Assembly (NCBI GenBank): GCA_022843325.1
Contig: JALHNV010000002.1
Location: 36,920-100,919 of the forward strand
Source of the DNA: Pseudolabrys sp.
GTDB lineage: Bacteria > Pseudomonadota > Alphaproteobacteria > Rhizobiales > Xanthobacteraceae
Reading direction: 5' to 3'
Length of the DNA: 64,000 nt
Both the position numbers and the translations under genes were made by a program. The notes beneath the pieces were generated by a model. The model searched no databases. It worked only from the letters and a program-made list of their open reading frames with translations, and had not been told where the DNA came from. Shown one piece after another: positions 59,156-64,000 of the stretch. Position 1 is the stretch's first letter, and the number at the start of each line of letters is the position of its first letter.

Positions 59156-59917
59156 TTAGCGCCGATCGCCCAAGAAGCGCAGCATGAACAGGAACAGCTT
59201 GATGAAGTCCAGGTAGAGCGTCAGCGCGCCCATCACCGTCTTGCGGCCCATGGAGGTGCTGTCGTCGTTGGCGTCATACATCTCCTTGATCTTCTGGGTA
59301 TCCCAGGCGGTGAGGCCGGCGAAGATCAGGACGCCGATCGCCGAGATGGCGAACTCGAGCCCGCTGCTCTGCAGGAACATGTTGACGATCATCGCCAGGA
59401 TCAGACCGAACAGGCCCATGATCAGGAACGAGCCGATCGGGGAGAGGTCACGCTGCGTGGTGTAACCGTACAGGCTCAACGCACCGAACGACGCCGCGGC
59501 GATGAAGAACGTGCGGGCGATCGAGGCGCCGGTGTAGGTCAGCATCACCGACGACAGCATGACGCCGAGCAGTGCCGCATACACCATGAACAGGGTCAGC
59601 GCGGTGCCGGCCTGCAGTTTGTTGATGCGGAAGCTCAGGAAGAACACGATGCCGATGGTGCCGAGGAACAGCACGATCATCAGCGGGCCGCCGTAGATCG
59701 TCTGGCCGAACGGCGTCAGCGCCAGCTTGCCCGCGACCGACGAGTCGACCACGGCGGCGTTGAAGGTGAACCAGGCGACGACGCCGGTCAGAGCAACGCC
59801 GGCGGCCATGTAGTTGTAGATGCTGAGCATGTAAGCGCGCAGACCGGCATCGATCTCCGCGGCACGCGCGGTGCCGAAGCCGCCGCGGGCAGCTACGTTA
59901 CGGTCGAAGTCCGACAT
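59156..59917 (-). CDS. Bax inhibitor-1/YccA family membrane protein
   Basis: A 253-residue protein with seven transmembrane helices. It starts MSDFDRNVAARGGFGTARAA, then IDAGLRAYMLSIYNYMAAGV, typical of the family's first helix. Later parts are SIARTFFIAAASFGALSLYG, DLSPIGSFLIMGLFGLILAM and LIFAGLTAWDTQKIKEMYDA, where the aspartate pair region is the proposed pH-sensitive channel site. Bacterial members can act as calcium leak channels or interact with FtsH; the local role is unknown. GAGAGGGA precedes the start codon. A terminator follows. Confidence 0.95.
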   Translation of the reverse strand: MSDFDRNVAARGGFGTARAAEIDAGLRAYMLSIYNYMAAGVALTGVVAWFTFNAAVVDSSVAGKLALTPFGQTIYGGPLMIVLFLGTIGIVFFLSFRINKLQAGTALTLFMVYAALLGVMLSSVMLTYTGASIARTFFIAAASFGALSLYGYTTQRDLSPIGSFLIMGLFGLILAMIVNMFLQSSGLEFAISAIGVLIFAGLTAWDTQKIKEMYDANDDSTSMGRKTVMGALTLYLDFIKLFLFMLRFLGDRR

Positions 59918-60146
59918 CGAATTTCCCTCTCTCAAGTCCCGGCGGTTCGCCGGGCACGTCAGGCGCGCCGGCGATGGCCGTCGCGCTCGTGTTGCCTCGA
60001 ATGTAGTGGTTGATCAGTCTGCGCGCCAGATATGGCTCGATCATGACCCTGCTTCATTGCTGATCGTTAACCAGCTGCAACACCCATTATAGCCGGAAAC
60101 AGCCGCCGCGTCAGGGGGGTAGGCTGACGCGGCGGAATGTCGCTGG

Positions 60147-62741
60147 CTATAGATTGCGCAGGACCGGGGCCGGCTTCTGCCCCAGCGCCGAGAAGGTGCC
60201 GGCGAGGCCGAGCGCCACCGTCACCGTCACCGCCGCCACCGCCGCCACCAGCGCCGGCACCGGCAGCCAGGTGAAGTTCAACCGCATGATTTCCGCGACA
60301 ATCAGCCAGCTGGCGAGCGAGCCGCACAGCACCCCGAACGCCGCGGTGGCGACGCCCAGCATCAGGTATTCGATGGTATAGGCGCCGAGCAGCCGGGCCC
60401 GGGTGGCGCCCAGAGTTTTCAGGATCACCGCGTCATAGACCCGGTGGCGGTGGCCGGCGGCCAGCGCGCCCCCCAGCACCAAGGCCGCGGCCAGCAAGGT
60501 GATGGCGCTGGCGCCGCGAATCGCCAGCACCAGGTTACCGACCAGCGCCGCGATCGCCTCCAGCGCGTCCTTGACCCGGACGCTGGTGACCATCGGGAAT
60601 TCGTCGGCCAGAGCCCGGATGATGGCGCCCTCCTGCTGCGGCGAACCGCCATCCAGGTAGGTCAGCGTTGCCAGATGGGTATGCGGCGCGCCGCGGAACG
60701 TCTGCGGCGAAAACACCATGACGAAATTGATGCTCAGGCTCTGCCAGTCCACGGTGCGGGTATTGGCGATGGTGGCGGTGATGTTGCGGCCGAGCACGTT
60801 GACGGTGACCTCGTCGCCGAGCGTCAGGCCGAGCCCGTCGGCGATCCGTTTCTCGAATGAGACAAGCGGCGGGCCATCGTAATCGGCCGCCCACCACTGG
60901 CCCTCGACCAGACGCGAACCGGCGGGGGTCGTGTTGCTGTAGGTAATGCCGCGGTCGTTCTGCAGCACCCATTCGGTGTCGTCGGTGGCCTTGATGTCCT
61001 CGGCGCGGATTCGTTTCGCCGAAACGATGCGGCCGCGCAGCATCGGCACTTCCTCCACCGACGCCGCCGGCGCCTGCTTGTGCAGGAAGCCGGTGAAGCG
61101 TTCGGCCTGCTCGGACGGAATGTCGAGGAAGTAGAACGACGGGGCCTTGGCCGGCAATTCATTGGCGAACTGCTGGCGCAGATTGGCGTCGATCTGCACC
61201 ACCGTGACCAGCAGGGCGATGCCGAGGCCGAGCGACAGCACGATGGTCGGCGTTAATGCACCCGGCCGGTGGATATTGGCGACCGCCATGCGCAGGCTGG
61301 TGGACCGCGCCCGCGGCGCGCGTGCCGCCAGCGCCATCAGCATCGTCGCCACCAGCCGCAGCAGCACGAACGTCGCGGCGGCGACGCCGACATAGATGAT
61401 GGCCACACGCCGGTCATAGGCCAGCAGCACCGCCGCTGCGGCCAGGATGGCGACGGCAATGACCGTGAGCACCACATAGGTGGGCCGGGGCCAGCCGGAC
61501 CGAGGTGTGACCCCATCGCGAAACAGCGCGCCGACCGGCACGTCGTGGGCGCGGCCGAGCGGCCACAGCGTGAAGGCCAGCGCCGTCAGCAGGCCATACA
61601 GCAGCGCCAGCACCAGTTCGGCCGGATGAAACGCCGGCGTTAGCGGCAACGGGATAATGGCGCCGAAGGTCCAGGAAATCAGGAACGGCAGTGCCGCGCC
61701 GAGGATGGCGCCGATGACGCCGCCGATCAGCGCCAGCACCAGAACCTGCGTCAGGTAGATGGCGAAGACGCGCCGGCCGCTGGCGCCGAGCGCCTTCATG
61801 GTGGCGATGACCTCGCGGCGGCGGTCGAGATGGCTTTTCACCGCATTGCCGACGCCGACGCCGCCGACCAGCAGCGCGGTCAAGCCGACGATGGTGAGGA
61901 ATTGGGTGAAGCGATTGACGTTGCGCTCGAGTTGCGGCGAGGCATTGCTGCGGCTGCGGATTTCCCAGCCGGTTTCCGGCAGTTCCGCGCGCGCCTGCGC
62001 CGTGACGGCTTGCACCGCGGCATCGGTGTTGCCACCGGGCGGCAACTGCAACCGGTAATTCCAGCGCACCAGGCTGCCGGGCTGGATGAGACCGGACGCG
62101 CGCAGCGCCGCCTGATTGACCAACAGGCGCGGGCCGAAGCCGACGCCGGCAGCCAGTTTGTCCGGCTCGGAGGTCAGCGCAGCGCGGATCTCGATGGTCG
62201 CGGTGCCGACCGTCAGCCGCGTGCCTGTGGCGATATTCAGCCGCGCCAGCAGTGTCGGATCGGCCGCGGCGCCGAAAACGCCATCGCGCTCCGCCAGCAC
62301 TTCCGGCAAGGGGCCGGCTGGATCAAGAACGACCTCGCCGAACAGCGGGTAGGCCGCATCGACCGCCTTCACTTCCACCAGCGTGGCGTCGCCGGGTGTG
62401 CCTTGCGCATCGATGACGCGCGCCATCGCCCGCATGGTGGCGGTGTCCGAGAGGGTGCCGCGGCTGGCGAGGAAGGCGCGTTCTTTCGGTGCGGCTTCGC
62501 GCTGGATCAGCGAGAACGACAGGTCGCCGCCGAGGATGACCCGGCCTTGCCGTGACAATCCGTCGGTGAGGCTGGCGGCCAGCGAACTGACGCCGGCGAT
62601 CGCCATGCAGCCGAGCGCGATACAGGCAATGAAAACGTAGAACCCCTTCAGGCCGCCGCGCAGTTCGCGCAGGGCGAACCGGAGGGGCAGAAAGCGGTCA
62701 TGTCCCGGGGCAACGGCGGCGGCGGGAGTGGGCGCCCTCAT
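60147..62741 (-). CDS. ABC transporter permease, FtsX/YbbP type
   Basis: An 864-residue membrane protein with an N-terminal helix (GFYVFIACIALGCMAIAGVS), a large periplasmic domain, a central FtsX block (FLTIVGLTALLVGGVGVGNA, then VKSHLDRRREVIATMKALGA) and a second FtsX block near the C-terminus (ITLLAAALVLGGALAAGHRH, VILKTLGATRARLLGAYTIE). This is the double-FtsX layout of YbbP/LolC-type mechanotransmission permeases. Its ATPase gene overlaps by four bases upstream and tesA is divergent beyond it, the ybbA-ybbP-tesA neighbourhood known from E. coli. Substrate is unknown; lipid or lipoprotein handling is often proposed. Confidence 0.93.
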   Translation of the reverse strand: MRAPTPAAAVAPGHDRFLPLRFALRELRGGLKGFYVFIACIALGCMAIAGVSSLAASLTDGLSRQGRVILGGDLSFSLIQREAAPKERAFLASRGTLSDTATMRAMARVIDAQGTPGDATLVEVKAVDAAYPLFGEVVLDPAGPLPEVLAERDGVFGAAADPTLLARLNIATGTRLTVGTATIEIRAALTSEPDKLAAGVGFGPRLLVNQAALRASGLIQPGSLVRWNYRLQLPPGGNTDAAVQAVTAQARAELPETGWEIRSRSNASPQLERNVNRFTQFLTIVGLTALLVGGVGVGNAVKSHLDRRREVIATMKALGASGRRVFAIYLTQVLVLALIGGVIGAILGAALPFLISWTFGAIIPLPLTPAFHPAELVLALLYGLLTALAFTLWPLGRAHDVPVGALFRDGVTPRSGWPRPTYVVLTVIAVAILAAAAVLLAYDRRVAIIYVGVAAATFVLLRLVATMLMALAARAPRARSTSLRMAVANIHRPGALTPTIVLSLGLGIALLVTVVQIDANLRQQFANELPAKAPSFYFLDIPSEQAERFTGFLHKQAPAASVEEVPMLRGRIVSAKRIRAEDIKATDDTEWVLQNDRGITYSNTTPAGSRLVEGQWWAADYDGPPLVSFEKRIADGLGLTLGDEVTVNVLGRNITATIANTRTVDWQSLSINFVMVFSPQTFRGAPHTHLATLTYLDGGSPQQEGAIIRALADEFPMVTSVRVKDALEAIAALVGNLVLAIRGASAITLLAAALVLGGALAAGHRHRVYDAVILKTLGATRARLLGAYTIEYLMLGVATAAFGVLCGSLASWLIVAEIMRLNFTWLPVPALVAAVAAVTVTVALGLAGTFSALGQKPAPVLRNL

Positions 62742-63436
62742 GTCGTGCTCACGCTGTCGACACGGCCGGAGCGCAGCCGCACCACGCGGCCGCAGCGTTG
62801 CGCCAGCGCGTTGTCGTGCGTCACCAGCACCAGCGTGGTGCCGCGCTTGGAGTGACCGGCGAACAGGAGATCGACGATCTGCTGGCCGGTGCCCTCGTCG
62901 AGATTGCCGGTCGGCTCGTCGGCCACCAGAATGGCGGGATTGGGCGCCAGCGCGCGCGCCACCGCGACACGTTGCTGCTCGCCGCCGGACAACTGCGCCG
63001 GATAGTGGTTCAGGCGCTGGCCGAGCCCCACCGCGCCGAGTTCGGTCTCGGCGCGCTCCTGGGCATCGGCAATGCCGGCCAGTTCCAGCGGCACCGCGAC
63101 GTTTTCCAGCGCGGTCATGGTGGGGATGAGGTGAAAGGACTGGAAGACGATGCCGACATTGCGGCCGCGGAAGCGGGCCAGCGCGTCCTCGTCCAGCGTG
63201 TTCAGGGCCTCGCCGGCGACATTCACGTGACCGGTATCGGTGCGCTCGAGGCCCGCCATGACCATCAGCAGCGTCGATTTGCCCGATCCGGACGGACCAA
63301 CCAGGCCAACCGCCTCGCCCGTGCCTATATTGAGATCGATATCCTTGAGGATATGAACCCGGGCCGCACCTTGCCCGAGCGATAGATTGACGCCGGCCAG
63401 CGCAATTGCCGGCCCCGCCCTGGAGTTATCTGACAT
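62738..63436 (-). CDS. ABC transporter ATP-binding protein, YbbA/LolD type
   Basis: A 232-residue ATPase. Walker A is [20 protein letters not shown], the Q-loop is [20 protein letters not shown], the signature is [20 protein letters not shown] and Walker B is [20 protein letters not shown]. The [15 protein letters not shown] segment is typical of the MacB/LolD/YbbA subfamily. Its stop codon overlaps the start of the FtsX permease gene (ATGA), so the two subunits are coupled. The start lies beside that of the divergent esterase gene. Confidence 0.96.
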   Translation of the reverse strand: MSDNSRAGPAIALAGVNLSLGQGAARVHILKDIDLNIGTGEAVGLVGPSGSGKSTLLMVMAGLERTDTGHVNVAGEALNTLDEDALARFRGRNVGIVFQSFHLIPTMTALENVAVPLELAGIADAQERAETELGAVGLGQRLNHYPAQLSGGEQQRVAVARALAPNPAILVADEPTGNLDEGTGQQIVDLLFAGHSKRGTTLVLVTHDNALAQRCGRVVRLRSGRVDSVSTT

Positions 63437-63476
63437 GTGGCCTCACGGTTATCGATCCGCCTCATATGGGACATTT

Positions 63477-64000
63477 ATGGCCGGGGTCCAGCGCCTTGCG
63501 ATGGCTGCTTTCGTCGCATCAGGCTTTGCCATCACGCCTGCCTCCGGCCAGACGGCCGATAAACCCGTCAAAATCGTGGTGCTGGGGGATTCCCTGTCGG
63601 CCGGCTACGGCCTGCCGGCCAATGCCGCATTCCCGGCCAAACTCGGCGCCGCACTGAAAGCCAAGGGCATTGCCGCCGACGTCGTCAACGCCGGCGTGTC
63701 CGGCGACACCGCCTCGGGCGGCCTCGGCCGGGTCGACTGGTCGGTGCCGGACGGCACCGATGCGGTGATCCTCGAGCTTGGCGCCAACGACGCGTTGCGC
63801 GGCATTGACCCGAAGGTGACGCAGGCGGCGCTGGATTCGATCCTGAAGAAGCTCACCGACCGCCGCATTGAGGTGCTGCTCGCCGGGATGCAGTCGCCGC
63901 CCAACATGGGATCGGACTATGCCCGCTCGTTCGGCGGCCTCTACACGACGCTGGCGGAGAAATACCCGGTCGTGTTTTTTGCGTTGTTTATAGATGGGGG
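63477..64000 (+). CDS. tesA: Arylesterase / acyl-CoA thioesterase I (SGNH hydrolase), 3' end beyond window
   Basis: The first 174 codons of a periplasmic SGNH hydrolase. The start MAGVQRLAMAAFVASGFAIT gives a signal peptide; an in-frame ATG at 63435 would overlap the divergent ATPase start by two bases. Block I is KIVVLGDSLSAGYGLPANAA with the nucleophile serine, then VVNAGVSGDTASGGLGRVDW (Gly block), AVILELGANDALRGIDPKVT (Asn block) and VLLAGMQSPPNMGSDYARSF. TesA-type enzymes hydrolyse thioesters, aryl esters and lysophospholipids. Divergence from ybbAP-like genes repeats the E. coli arrangement. The catalytic Asp-His block lies outside. Confidence 0.93.
   Translation, partial: MAGVQRLAMAAFVASGFAITPASGQTADKPVKIVVLGDSLSAGYGLPANAAFPAKLGAALKAKGIAADVVNAGVSGDTASGGLGRVDWSVPDGTDAVILELGANDALRGIDPKVTQAALDSILKKLTDRRIEVLLAGMQSPPNMGSDYARSFGGLYTTLAEKYPVVFFALFIDG

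Overview
The window reads as a chromosomal segment of a GC-rich alphaproteobacterium of the order Hyphomicrobiales (Rhizobiales). The gene order ffh-rpsP-rimM-trmD-rplS-leuC, the ccmA/B/C/D/G block divergent from acnA, the ybbA-ybbP-tesA trio, an IalB-like protein, a DUF2794 protein and an orphan Bug/TctC binding protein all fit this. A relative of the Xanthobacteraceae/Nitrobacteraceae (for example Pseudolabrys-like) is my best guess, but I cannot test it. I see no tRNA, rRNA, CRISPR array, prophage or transposase. Most of the window is core housekeeping DNA.

Layout. 1-8.6 kb: partial site-2 protease, pterin dehydratase, an 815-base gene-free stretch, a DUF1232 protein, a quinone reductase, an IalB-like protein, rlmN, a PAP2 phosphatase, an orphan tricarboxylate-binding protein and a lytic transglycosylase. 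8.7-18.2 kb: argG, an M48 protease, the sdhCDAB operon with a divergent LysR regulator, and a MaoC hydratase. 18.3-27.5 kb: a redox locus. It holds an MxKDx-repeat secreted protein, a cytochrome b plus Tat-lipoprotein molybdoenzyme pair, NDH-2, leuB, an ECF sigma/anti-sigma pair, a SorA-type sulfite dehydrogenase with its cytochrome c, and a second SorA-like protein that appears to lack a signal peptide. 27.5-39.6 kb: asd, beta-carbonic anhydrase, a CitE-type lyase, an unusual two-subunit fumarate-reductase-like enzyme, leuD and leuC. 39.6-50.7 kb: the ffh-rpsP-rimM-trmD-rplS translation/secretion cluster, dapF, mtaB, an RluA-type pseudouridine synthase, ftsY and ispZ. 50.8-58.4 kb: the ccm cytochrome c maturation genes, acnA, a DUF1223 protein, a candidate small RNA and a DUF2794 protein. 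58.5-64 kb: a GNAT acetyltransferase, a Bax-inhibitor-1 protein, an FtsX-type exporter with its ATPase, and tesA running off the end.

The most striking feature is the palindromic repeats. Family A has seven copies of about 85-100 bases, each with two hairpins bounded by CCGCTC/GAGCGG; two lie between genes inside the ccm operon. Family B carries arms like CCTCCCCCTGGAGG or CCCCCTCACCC. One family B copy sits in frame inside the RluA-type pseudouridine synthase gene and adds about 47 codons. Another encloses the rimM start codon and supplies its ribosome binding site. Families C and D are rarer. Other points worth a look are a candidate independently terminated small RNA near 57.8 kb, a short apparently leaderless reading frame with an Ile-codon run upstream of leuC, and the sulfite/molybdoenzyme locus under probable ECF sigma control.

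All calls come from reading the sequence and from general knowledge of the families. No database search, alignment or folding programme was run.
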